Shown: positions 1 through 5,414, numbered from the stretch's first letter. The stretch: 8,295 nucleotides of DNA from Promethearchaeota archaeon (GCA_016839385.1 JAEOUK010000514.1:1-8295); one strand, 5' to 3'. The notes: generated by a model from the sequence alone, not told the origin. A program made the numbers and translations.

Positions 1-603
1 AAGGACGGGGAAGAGGGATATCCCGGCACTCTCACAACGACAGTCACATATAGGGTCAAACCCATGATGATTGAATGGGAATTTCATGCAACTACAGATA
101 AAACAACTATCATTAATCTCACCAATCACGCTTATTGGAATTTGAATGGTATTCACACATCAATCAATGATTTAGAATTTACATTAAATGCGAGGAAATA
201 TTCCGCTGTAAATGAAGATCTAATTCCAACGGGAGAAGAACCAGACTTTCCTTTGAATTTAACTAAGCCCACAACATTTGAAACTATCTTCAATGTGTTT
301 GGGGATGTCGATCATAATTTCTTTTTAGAAAAACAGAAGCTTGAAACTGCGATTCTCTACTCCCCTACAACACAGAGGAAGATGATTATCGAAACATCTG
401 AACCATGTATTCAAGTTTATACAGGTAACTTCATGCAGAGAATTAATTCATATGGAATTCAGTGTAAAAAACATGGAGCTGTCTGCTTAGAAACTCAAAA
501 AGTTCCTAATGCAATCAATATGGAAAAGTACAGAAATTCAGTGATTTTGAAATCAGGTAATATTTATTCACACAGAACCAAGCATACTTTTAAGATTGAA
601 TAG
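1..603 (+). CDS. galM: Aldose 1-epimerase (galactose mutarotase), 5'-truncated by the window edge
   Basis: The enzyme interconverts alpha and beta anomers of aldoses such as glucose and galactose, feeding sugar catabolism in the cytoplasm. The reading frame is open from base 1 to the TAG at 601-603, giving 200 visible residues; roughly the first 130-150 residues are missing. The visible part opens with the family block DGEEGYPGTLTTTVTY. NLTNHAYWNL follows and carries a catalytic histidine. DVDHNFFL holds the conserved Asp-His, QVYTGNF comes next, and CLETQKVPNAIN holds the catalytic base glutamate. The C-terminal block (SVILKSGNIY) matches the usual family ending. An ATG at 64 lies inside the conserved fold, so it is not the true start. 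The gene converges on the collagen-like gene 36 bases downstream. The family call is firm; sugar specificity cannot be read from the fragment. Confidence 0.93.
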   Translation, partial: KDGEEGYPGTLTTTVTYRVKPMMIEWEFHATTDKTTIINLTNHAYWNLNGIHTSINDLEFTLNARKYSAVNEDLIPTGEEPDFPLNLTKPTTFETIFNVFGDVDHNFFLEKQKLETAILYSPTTQRKMIIETSEPCIQVYTGNFMQRINSYGIQCKKHGAVCLETQKVPNAINMEKYRNSVILKSGNIYSHRTKHTFKIE

Positions 604-615
604 GAACACTCAGTG

Positions 616-649
616 TAAAAAGAAAGAAAAATGAAGATTTTATTCTTCA
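616..649 (-). terminator. Hairpin plus T-rich tract ending the collagen-like gene
   Basis: A 6-bp perfect stem (TGAAGA at 632-637, TCTTCA at 644-649) has a 6-base loop and spans the stop codon of the - strand collagen-like gene. Read on the - strand, it is followed by a pyrimidine-rich tract with two runs of five T (about 617-631). This is consistent with an archaeal oligo-U terminator. Because the spacer is only 36 bases, it may also serve the convergent galM transcript, but the T run on the + side is short. Confidence 0.5.
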
Positions 650-1227
650 CTAATATATTCTACTGTCAGCTGATTGAAATCTTCGTCTGGTATTACACCA
701 AATGTAACGCCGGAAGCCATTCGTATACTGAAATAATCGTCTCCATCACTGAATACATAAATTACCGCACTAATTGGATGGTAATTAACGCTAGAAGGTG
801 TATTTACGTACCAAAAACGTTCTAAAAGTGCAGCATTTTTATATAATTCACAAAAATAACTATTTCCGGGTATTATATTATTCAAAAGGCACCTAAGAGA
901 TATTCGATACCATCCAGCTTTTAGTAAATGAACTAGCGTACTGCTGTAGTTAAAATATTCACTTCTATTAAACTGAATATTAGAAAGAGTAAGATTAAAC
1001 ACAGTTCCAGAGCCACTTACTTGATCCCACATTGCTACTAAATTATCTAGAGTTCCATTAAGTCCATCAAGTCCATCTAGTCCATCTTCCCCATCATCTC
1101 CCGGTGGTCCTTGTGGACCTTGAAGAACTTGAAAATTTAACATTGAATATATCCCAATTCCTAATCCAGATACACCAATCAATAAAGAGATTACAGACAG
1201 AGCAACAATTCCTTTTCCATTTTTCAT
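640..1227 (-). CDS. Membrane-anchored collagen-like protein with C1q/TNF-like C-terminal domain
   Basis: A predicted cell-surface protein of 195 residues. Residues 1-6 are basic, and residues 7-30 form a single hydrophobic helix, which would act as an uncleaved signal anchor with the C-terminus outside. Residues 37-58 are seven uninterrupted Gly-X-Y triplets (GPQ, GPP, GDD, GED, GLD, GLD, GLN), rich in acidic residues and with a Pro-Pro triplet. Residues of about 60-195 form a beta-rich domain that resembles C1q/TNF-like jelly rolls (LLKAGWYRISL, then SDGDDYFSIRM). In such proteins this fold trimerises and nucleates the collagen stalk; that role is inferred here. Four N-glycosylation sequons (N57, N78, N87, N93) cluster between stalk and head, as expected of an archaeal surface glycoprotein. 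The ATG at 1227 has a weak AAGG about 10 bases upstream. Function unknown; adhesion or surface interaction is a guess. Confidence 0.8.
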   Translation of the reverse strand: MKNGKGIVALSVISLLIGVSGLGIGIYSMLNFQVLQGPQGPPGDDGEDGLDGLDGLNGTLDNLVAMWDQVSGSGTVFNLTLSNIQFNRSEYFNYSSTLVHLLKAGWYRISLRCLLNNIIPGNSYFCELYKNAALLERFWYVNTPSSVNYHPISAVIYVFSDGDDYFSIRMASGVTFGVIPDEDFNQLTVEYISEE

Positions 1228-1279
1228 AGTTAAAACCTTAAATAATTATTGTGATACCAATGAAAAATTGAAAAATCGG

Positions 1280-1288
1280 ATAAATAAG
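1280..1288 (-). promoter_or_regulatory. Possible TATA box for the collagen-like gene
   Basis: Read on the - strand this is CTTATTTAT, about 55 bases before the ATG at 1227. That would give a leader of about 30 bases. AT-rich background makes chance matches common, so this is weak. Confidence 0.25.
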
Positions 1289-1339
1289 TCTTAGTGTTAA
1301 ACCTTCAATTAGTCAGAAATGACTTAAAAGAAATAACTA

Positions 1340-1966
1340 TTATTCTGGATAACGTATCATAGCGTACAGCACGTGTTTATTATCTAAAACAGCGCTATCC
1401 ACTACTTTAAATCCATGTTTTTCATAAAAACGTCGTGCGCGTTCATTAGAAACATCACAATAAATTGGCCATTTTTCCTTATTGTTGAATTTTTCTTGTA
1501 ATAACAAGCTACCCATACCAGTGTTCTGTGCTTCTGGATCGATAGCGATTTGAGACAAATACCAGTGCGGAAAAGGTGCATGTTTTTTATGCATTCGACC
1601 CGTTAACCGATTTAATTTTAAAAGTTTGAAGAAAAGAAGCAGATTAGTATTTCGAATCATGTCCGCAACATCAGCTTTAACTAAGTCCCGTAAACCAAAT
1701 TCAGAATCAGTTGAGGGATACCAAACTGCGACACCCTTACGATCTGTAGTTACGTGGATTTCTCCTTTCAAGAATCCTAATGCAACGATAAATTTCTTAT
1801 ATGCATAAAGAAATTGTCGTCGTTCCTTTACGTTTGGAACAAGCCCTTTAATCAAAGGATCTTCCTTCCAAGCTTTACTTACAAGTCTTCCGTAATGTTT
1901 TAGGTTGTATTCATTGAGATTCTTTCGATAAAGTCTCTTAATCTTAAGTTTTGTTCGTAATTTCAA
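1340..1966 (-). CDS. GNAT-family N-acetyltransferase (TTG start)
   Basis: A 208-residue soluble acetyltransferase that should transfer the acetyl group of acetyl-CoA to an amine; substrate unknown. The N-terminus is strongly basic, followed by KAWKEDPLIKGLVP and KGVAVWYP. This layout resembles the puromycin-acetyltransferase-like branch of the superfamily. Motif A lies at residues 134-155: a beta strand, HWYLSQIAIDP, then the pyrophosphate-binding loop Q147-N-T-G-M-G152. Motif B contains FYEKHGF at 180-186, the usual 'FYxxxGF' block. The start is TTG at 1964-1966, chosen because a strong GGGGAG ribosome site lies 8 bases upstream and no in-frame ATG, GTG or TTG lies between that site and it. 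The next gene upstream is a membrane protein more than 200 bases away, so this is probably a monocistronic unit. Family confident, biological role open. Confidence 0.88.
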   Translation of the reverse strand: MKLRTKLKIKRLYRKNLNEYNLKHYGRLVSKAWKEDPLIKGLVPNVKERRQFLYAYKKFIVALGFLKGEIHVTTDRKGVAVWYPSTDSEFGLRDLVKADVADMIRNTNLLLFFKLLKLNRLTGRMHKKHAPFPHWYLSQIAIDPEAQNTGMGSLLLQEKFNNKEKWPIYCDVSNERARRFYEKHGFKVVDSAVLDNKHVLYAMIRYPE

Positions 1967-1974
1967 AGGTACAA

Positions 1975-1980
1975 CTCCCC
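1975..1980 (-). promoter_or_regulatory. Ribosome binding site fixing the TTG start of the GNAT gene
   Basis: Read on the - strand this is GGGGAG, 8 bases before the TTG at 1966. It pairs with the usual 3' end of archaeal 16S rRNA and decides the start, since no ATG is available near this position. Confidence 0.6.
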
Positions 1981-2132
1981 AACTAGATCTTCTTTGTTTG
2001 CATTTACCTAGAGAAAGGTCTATAATAAAAACTATGTGATTAAACTAATACTATCATTTTCAAAACGATTGTTGAAAACATTTCAATTGTGCAAAAAATA
2101 CGAATTTTTCATAACTATGATTTAAATCCACT

Positions 2133-2170
2133 AAAAAAATCAAAAAATAGACTAAAAAAAATAAGAAAAA
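2133..2170 (-). terminator. Cluster of oligo-U tracts after the downstream membrane paralog
   Basis: Within 50 bases downstream of the stop at 2181 there are four T runs on the - strand: 5 at 2166-2170, 8 at 2154-2161, 6 at 2142-2147 and 7 at 2133-2139. No hairpin is obvious. Multiple U tracts without a stem are typical of archaeal transcription termination. Confidence 0.6.
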
Positions 2171-2180
2171 TGATTGGGTT

Positions 2181-2669
2181 TTATTCTCGGGACATGAATC
2201 CACTTATGAGAGACAGTAATCCACCAATTAAAATGATAAATGTGCCCCATCCAACGACCATGAAACTATATTCGAAAGCAATTGGAATGATTCCTGGAAC
2301 TATAGGTTCTGCGGCTAAGAACAGTAAATATGTCAAGTAAGGTATTGTTACATCCAGCCAAGCGAGGATAATTGAAATTGCTACAAAGAGAGGTAAAATG
2401 GATCCCAATATTGCTGCAATTTTAGATTTTATTCCCAATAACTGCACAAATCCTGATAACAGATATAAAATAACTAACGGTCCCGCAATCCATGCAACCC
2501 AGGCATCAGGTGCTCCTGAAGTGCCGTATACAAAAATATCATCGATGTTAAACATTCCTCCAGCCCCATAGACATATCCTGTAAAGAATTGGAGCAAAGT
2601 AAAAAAGAATGTTCCAATAAGAGTCAGTAATCCAGCTACAAAAGCTAGAATTTTTCCTGTTTTTGCCAT
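2181..2669 (-). CDS. Multi-pass membrane protein of unknown function, paralog of the upstream neighbour
   Basis: I do not recognise a named family. The 162-residue protein is very hydrophobic, with membrane segments at about 6-29, 58-79, 84-106, possibly 111-130, and 134-158, so four or five passes. Between the first and second lies a polar loop (about 31-57) with the pattern YGAGG, FNI, then TSGAPDAW. The sequence LLGIKSKIAA lies at a loop near 77-86, and a conserved FEYSFM-GWGT block precedes the last helix. All these blocks are shared with the adjacent 167-residue protein, and about half the residues agree by eye. Both genes begin with the same first six codons and a similar AGGTCA leader. 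The ATG at 2669 follows AGGTCATAATA. A 15-base T run lies between the two genes, so this gene probably has its own promoter. No catalytic motif is visible. Confidence 0.85.
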   Translation of the reverse strand: MAKTGKILAFVAGLLTLIGTFFFTLLQFFTGYVYGAGGMFNIDDIFVYGTSGAPDAWVAWIAGPLVILYLLSGFVQLLGIKSKIAAILGSILPLFVAISIILAWLDVTIPYLTYLLFLAAEPIVPGIIPIAFEYSFMVVGWGTFIILIGGLLSLISGFMSRE

Positions 2670-2740
2670 TATTATGACCTATCTAATTGTGATTTGAAAA
2701 AATCAATTCATTGTCGACTACAGTTTTAATAAAGCTTAAG

Positions 2741-2755
2741 AAAAAAAAAAAAAAA
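2741..2755 (-). terminator. 15-base oligo-U terminator between the paralogs
   Basis: An uninterrupted run of 15 A on the + strand (15 U in the transcript) begins 24 bases after the stop codon of the upstream paralog. Such a run is a strong intrinsic-type terminator in archaea and argues that the two paralogs are not cotranscribed at full level. Confidence 0.7.
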
Positions 2756-2778
2756 TTTGAAAATGAAAATTTATTTAC

Positions 2779-3282
2779 TTAATCTTCTCGAGTCATGAAT
2801 ACACTCACTAAGACAAGTAGTCCACCGAGTGTAACGAGAATGGTTCCCCATCCAAGACTCATGAATGAATATTCAAATGTGAGGGGAATGACGTTAGCAA
2901 CAACGGGTGCACCGGTTAGGAATAAGAAATACAATCCATACATACCAAGTACTGATACACCGAATGTGCCTAATATCAAGATAATACCTACTGCAAGTGG
3001 GACTAAACTTCCAAAGAAAGCAGCAATTCTTGATTTTATTCCCAATAACATAATTAAACCAGATATTAGGTAAATTATGAGCGTAATTCCTACTATCCAA
3101 GCTTGCCAAGCATCAGGGGCTCCCGAAGTGGCATATTGGAATACTGCACCGATGTTAGCCCAACCACCAACCCCGTAAAGATAGGAAGTACCGGGGATGA
3201 CTTCACCTAATGTGAAAAGATAAGTGCCTAAAATTGTTATGATTGCGCCAAAAAGTGCAAACAATTTTCCTGTTTTTGCCAT
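2779..3282 (-). CDS. Multi-pass membrane protein of unknown function, upstream member of a tandem pair
   Basis: A 167-residue hydrophobic protein with four to five predicted membrane helices in the same order as the neighbour at 2181-2669. Shared blocks are MAKTGK at the start, YGVGG and TSGAPDAWQAWI in the first long loop, LLGIKSRIAA between central helices, a proline-bearing segment (APVVANVIP), and FEYSFM-LGWGT before the last helix. The last residues TRED match SRE in the paralog. The pair looks like a tandem duplication that has diverged. The ATG at 3282 is preceded by AGGTCAATAAA, where AGGT is a modest ribosome site also present in the paralog. A possible TATA-like stretch (ATTTATCT on the - strand, 3313-3320) lies about 35 bases upstream. 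No enzymatic residues stand out; a structural or transport role cannot be distinguished. Confidence 0.85.
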   Translation of the reverse strand: MAKTGKLFALFGAIITILGTYLFTLGEVIPGTSYLYGVGGWANIGAVFQYATSGAPDAWQAWIVGITLIIYLISGLIMLLGIKSRIAAFFGSLVPLAVGIILILGTFGVSVLGMYGLYFLFLTGAPVVANVIPLTFEYSFMSLGWGTILVTLGGLLVLVSVFMTRED

Positions 3283-3370
3283 TTTATTGACCTTTATTTT
3301 TTTTCGATTTAGAGATAAATCACTCTTAGTACGACAATACTTTTATTAAAGGTTAATCTTCTATCTTCTG

Positions 3371-3423
3371 AAAAAAATCTACATAAGACTTCGACAAAAA
3401 TGTTATTAGGTGTAGATTTTTTT
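3371..3423. repeat. Perfect 13-bp inverted repeat in the divergent spacer
   Basis: The arm AAAAAAATCTACA (3371-3383) is exactly complementary to TGTAGATTTTTTT (3411-3423), with 27 bases between. It sits between the divergently transcribed membrane paralog (start 3282) and the alkyltransferase (start 3482), about 27 bases upstream of the latter's TATA box. As RNA it would form a stem-loop ending in seven U on the + strand. It could be an operator, the hairpin of a small RNA, or a terminator stopping antisense transcription; the sequence does not decide. Confidence 0.6.
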
Positions 3424-3449
3424 GAGTTGATCTCTCCCATTACCCCAGA

Positions 3450-3457
3450 TTTTAAAA
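3450..3457 (+). promoter_or_regulatory. TATA box for the alkyltransferase gene, implying a leaderless transcript
   Basis: TTTTAAAA is centred about 28 bases before the ATG at 3482, which is the normal distance from an archaeal TATA box to the transcription start. No Shine-Dalgarno-like sequence lies between the box and the ATG. Together these suggest transcription begins at or next to the start codon. Confidence 0.5.
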
Positions 3458-3481
3458 GAAAGTAAATCAGAATAATCAATA

Positions 3482-4012
3482 ATGCAAGCAATCATAGAAA
3501 AGGATAAATCTACTTGGTCTGGATTTTTACAGAAAGATGGTAAAGTATATTACACAACATATGGAATGGAATCAAAAGAAGCTATTTTATCTCATTTTAG
3601 GCAGATTACTAATGAAAATTTAGATATTGAAGAAAAGTCTCACCCAGTTATAGATGCTATTAATGGGATTGCCAACGGTACGAATTTTGAAGTACCAGAA
3701 ATCGATTTTAATTTTAGTGGGTTTACAGATAAAGAGAAAAAGGTACTTTTAACATTGTTTCATGAAGTTCCAGCAGGAGAAACAATCTCATATGGAAAAT
3801 TAGCGGAAAGAGCTGGATTCCCACGAGCCTCTCAATTTGTAGGAAATGTTATGATGAAAAATCGATTCGGACCGATTATTCCGTGCCATAGAGTAATAAA
3901 AAGTGATGGAACATTAGGAAAGTTCGCTGGTAGAGCAAACAATCCTCAAAAAAAGAAGCTTTTAAACCAAGAAATGAAAGGAAAAGGTATAGAACGGTAT
4001 TTTAAGTTCTAA
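3482..4012 (+). CDS. ogt: Methylated-DNA--[protein]-cysteine S-methyltransferase (O6-alkylguanine-DNA alkyltransferase)
   Basis: A 176-residue suicidal DNA repair protein that moves the alkyl group of O6-alkylguanine to its own cysteine. Residues 1-80 are the variable N-terminal alpha/beta domain. Residues of about 83-170 are the DNA-binding and catalytic domain: IPCHRV at 133-138 with acceptor C135, the hinge asparagine N127 eight residues before it, Y104 in ISYGKLA, and R115 in PRASQFVGN, which matches the arginine finger of the recognition helix. E164 near the end fits the Glu of the Cys-His-Glu relay, with H136 next to C135. All key residues are present, so the protein should be active. 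It stands alone on the + strand, divergent from the membrane paralogs and convergent with the phosphodiesterase 29 bases away. A TATA box at leaderless distance precedes it. Function is confident; the symbol ogt follows common usage. Confidence 0.95.
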   Translation: MQAIIEKDKSTWSGFLQKDGKVYYTTYGMESKEAILSHFRQITNENLDIEEKSHPVIDAINGIANGTNFEVPEIDFNFSGFTDKEKKVLLTLFHEVPAGETISYGKLAERAGFPRASQFVGNVMMKNRFGPIIPCHRVIKSDGTLGKFAGRANNPQKKKLLNQEMKGKGIERYFKF

Positions 4013-4023
4013 AAAAATAAAAA
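4011..4023 (-). terminator. Oligo-U terminator of the phosphodiesterase gene
   Basis: After the - strand stop at 4042-4044 the transcript reaches U5 (4019-4023) and U7 (4011-4017) separated by a single A. The tract overlaps the stop codon of the convergent alkyltransferase gene. No comparable U run follows the alkyltransferase on the + strand. Confidence 0.55.
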
Positions 4024-4041
4024 TAATGAATTTGCAATTTA

Positions 4042-5001
4042 TCAATATCCCATATCCGACAATACATCTAATAAAACGTCGGGACTGTCTGTGATTATCC
4101 CATCCGCTCCAAGTTCGATAAGTCTTCGCATATCATCCTCATCATTAATGGTCCAGAAATTAACTGCCATATTGTGCCGATGCGCTTCTTTAATAAAATG
4201 CCGTCGGTCCATTCGAATTGTGATAGGTCCCACATCTTCATCCATTGGAACATGTAATGCCGCATGTTCTGGTCTGTAGAATAATCCCACTTTAAATTTC
4301 TGCATCAACACAAATTTCGTAGTTTCAACTGTAGCTGTAGAAGTCATTATTTTATCTTCCGAAAGTTCGCGAAAAGCTGCATTTACCTCATCACTGAAGG
4401 ATGCTACAATAACTTTGTCTTCCATAGTGTAGTTTTCAATGATTTCTATCAATTTTAGGGCCGCTATCACCCCGTCCTCGTTTTGATTTTTAATTTCTAA
4501 CAAATATAGCATATCTGGCTGTTTATAAAATAAATTATCAATCCGTTCAGGTTTTGCATCAGGATGATCATCGTATGGATTTGTCCCATTAGGTAAACTA
4601 AATGAATCAGCAAAATCAAACTGCAAAAGTTCTGTATAGTTATAATCCCGTACAGCTCCAGTTCCATTCGAAGTTCTATCTATAGTGAGATCATGACTAC
4701 AAATTAGGATATCATCCTTTGTCAGAGCTAAATCAATTTCGAACACATCAATATCGTAATCGAGAGTGATTCTCTCATAGGCTAATATGGTACCCTCGGG
4801 ATAGAGATCCTTTCCCCCTCGGTGCGCAATTACCATTGGGCGCTCTCCTTCTTGGATTATCCAAGGATTATCTCCGGGATATTTAAATCGCGGAACGATA
4901 TTAATGGTTAAAAAAAAAACAGCAATTACTGCAACTACTATACCAAAAATCTTCAGTCCTTTTCTCGATTTTTTCACACGTGTCATAAGATCACTTCTCA
5001 T
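4042..5001 (-). CDS. Membrane-anchored glycerophosphodiester phosphodiesterase
   Basis: Predicted to hydrolyse glycerophosphodiesters to glycerol phosphate plus an alcohol. With the start at 5001 the protein has 319 residues. A basic stretch (VKKSRKG) is followed by one hydrophobic helix (about 16-36), so the catalytic TIM barrel probably sits outside the membrane. GDPD signatures in order: IAHRGG with catalytic H60-R61, the metal site E88-I-D90, catalytic H103 in CSHD, E169-I-K171 in LLEIKNQ, then NFWTIND and the closing LGADGIITDSP. All catalytic residues are intact. The frame runs upstream to a TTG at 5112, but a clear TATA box at 5021-5029 places transcription start near 4998-5001, excluding that start. 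ATG 5001 would be leaderless. ATG 4986 would have a short leader containing GAAGTGATC, a near match to the anti-Shine-Dalgarno complement. Choice between these two is open. The gene is downstream of tRNA-Tyr but has its own promoter. Confidence 0.92.
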   Translation of the reverse strand: MRSDLMTRVKKSRKGLKIFGIVVAVIAVFFLTINIVPRFKYPGDNPWIIQEGERPMVIAHRGGKDLYPEGTILAYERITLDYDIDVFEIDLALTKDDILICSHDLTIDRTSNGTGAVRDYNYTELLQFDFADSFSLPNGTNPYDDHPDAKPERIDNLFYKQPDMLYLLEIKNQNEDGVIAALKLIEIIENYTMEDKVIVASFSDEVNAAFRELSEDKIMTSTATVETTKFVLMQKFKVGLFYRPEHAALHVPMDEDVGPITIRMDRRHFIKEAHRHNMAVNFWTINDEDDMRRLIELGADGIITDSPDVLLDVLSDMGY

Positions 5002-5020
5002 CAAGAAATTTTCCCTCACA

Positions 5021-5029
5021 TTATATAAA
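5021..5029 (-). promoter_or_regulatory. TATA box of the phosphodiesterase gene
   Basis: Read on the - strand this is TTTATATAA, an excellent match to the archaeal TATA consensus. Its centre is about 24 bases from the ATG at 5001 and 39 from the ATG at 4986. It lies inside the longest open frame, which is why the upstream TTG start was rejected. Confidence 0.65.
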
Positions 5030-5143
5030 TAGATAGATTTGTTTGATAAGATGACTTTTCTATTTAAATGAGGCAAAATTCGGTTTTGGTTTGGAATATT
5101 CGCCCAACACAAGAATCAGATTACCCGATTAACAAACCATAAG

Positions 5144-5150
5144 AAAAAAA
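5144..5150 (-). terminator. U7 terminator directly after tRNA-Tyr
   Basis: Seven T on the - strand begin at the base following the encoded CCA end of the tRNA. This fits an oligo-U termination site for the tRNA transcript. Confidence 0.6.
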
Positions 5151-5280
5151 TGGTCCCCCCAGCCGGACTTGCACCAGCGACATCCCGGTTGCTGCAATGC
5201 AGGCTGACGTGTATTCATTTCGTCCGATCATACACGCGGAATTCTACAGCCGAGCACTCTACGAACTGAGTTATGGGGGG
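5151..5280 (-). tRNA. tRNA-Tyr (anticodon GTA) with an intron and encoded CCA
   Basis: Exon 1 is 5244-5280 (37 nt) and exon 2 is 5151-5189 (39 nt), giving a 76-nt mature tRNA. The acceptor stem CCCCCCA/TGGGGGG is followed by discriminator A73 and CCA. The first pair C1-G72 is the tyrosine identity pair of archaea and eukaryotes. The D stem is ACTC/GAGT. The anticodon stem is CTCGG/CCGGG, and the loop CTGTAGA has anticodon GTA at 5245-5247. The variable loop is ATGTC, and the T stem is GCTGG/CCGGC. T8, A14, G15-C48, G19-C56, T54 and A58 are all present. Odd: position 18 is C instead of G (base 5263) and position 55 is G instead of T (base 5172), so the tertiary pair is reversed in type as C18-G55. 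The gene reads on the same strand as its neighbours but is probably a separate unit. Confidence 0.95.
5190..5243 (-). other. 54-nt tRNA-Tyr intron at position 37/38
   Basis: The intron interrupts the anticodon loop between G37 and A38, the canonical archaeal and eukaryotic site. A 4-bp central helix forms between C32-T35 (CTGT) and GCAG at 5192-5195. On one side the bulge is A36, G37 and the first intron base, and on the other the bulge is C, A and A38. This is the bulge-helix-bulge arrangement cut by the tRNA splicing endonuclease. The inner flanking helix is imperfect, so it is a somewhat relaxed motif. The body of the intron folds into an 8-bp stem (5230-5237 with 5207-5214, closed by one G-T pair) with a 15-base loop. 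Confidence 0.88.
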
Positions 5281-5293
5281 TATTTTATTTTTT

Positions 5294-5358
5294 GGTGCAA
5301 ATGAATCGTATACATCTAAAAATAAAAATTTTATTCAATTCTCGAATTCAAATGCACC
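5294..5358. repeat. Imperfect 13-bp inverted repeat upstream of tRNA-Tyr
   Basis: The arm GGTGCAAATGAAT (5294-5306) is complementary at 11 of 13 positions to ATTCAAATGCACC (5346-5358), with 39 AT-rich bases between. The two mismatches are in the centre of the arms. It encloses the likely tRNA promoter and the end region of the HAD gene transcript. It may be an operator pair or a transcript-end hairpin; chance is possible. Confidence 0.35.
5318..5330 (-). promoter_or_regulatory. Possible tRNA-Tyr TATA element, also an oligo-U tract after the HAD gene
   Basis: Read on the - strand this is AATTTTTATTTTT. Its centre is about 44 bases from tRNA base 1, which would give a 5' leader of roughly 15-20 bases for RNase P to remove. 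The same two U5 runs could end the HAD gene transcript, whose stop lies about 85 bases upstream. The spacer 5281-5414 holds no other recognisable feature besides the inverted repeat around this site. Confidence 0.35.
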
Positions 5359-5414
5359 TAATTTGAGGGCTTGTAGATCCTTTTACAAATATTCACCCAA
5401 ATAGACCCTTAAGA

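Noticed and set aside
1311..1324. Small hairpin AGTCA-GAAA-TGACT between the GNAT and collagen-like genes
   Set aside because: Only 5 bp, with no U tract of note after it on the - strand; too weak to call a terminator or RNA.
2089..2340. 83-codon + strand frame at the end of the membrane paralog
   Set aside because: It is antisense to the conserved C-terminus of a well-supported gene and starts in the oligo-A terminator cluster; Lys/Ile/Asn-rich as expected of spurious frames.
2795..3109. Two frames inside the upstream membrane paralog (one + strand, one - strand)
   Set aside because: Both are shadows of the gene at 2779-3282, which is supported by its paralog.
3309..3491. 60-codon open frame on the - strand across the divergent spacer
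   Set aside because: It crosses the inverted repeat and overlaps the alkyltransferase start and promoter; composition looks like translated AT-rich spacer and there is no recognisable motif.
5002..5112. N-terminal extension of the phosphodiesterase to a TTG at 5112
   Set aside because: A strong TATA box (5021-5029) lies inside it, the extra residues precede a normal basic-plus-hydrophobic N-terminus, and the TTG has no convincing ribosome site.
5191..5205. Reading the tRNA as tRNA-Cys from a GCA near the exon 2 boundary
   Set aside because: GCA there lies in the intron and pairs with CTGT in the splice helix. The GTA loop, C1-G72 and the 37/38 site give a consistent tRNA-Tyr.
5215..5232. 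Box C-like TGATC within the tRNA intron as a C/D guide RNA
   Set aside because: The match to the box C consensus is partial, no clear box D pair is found and the 54-nt intron is used by the hairpin.
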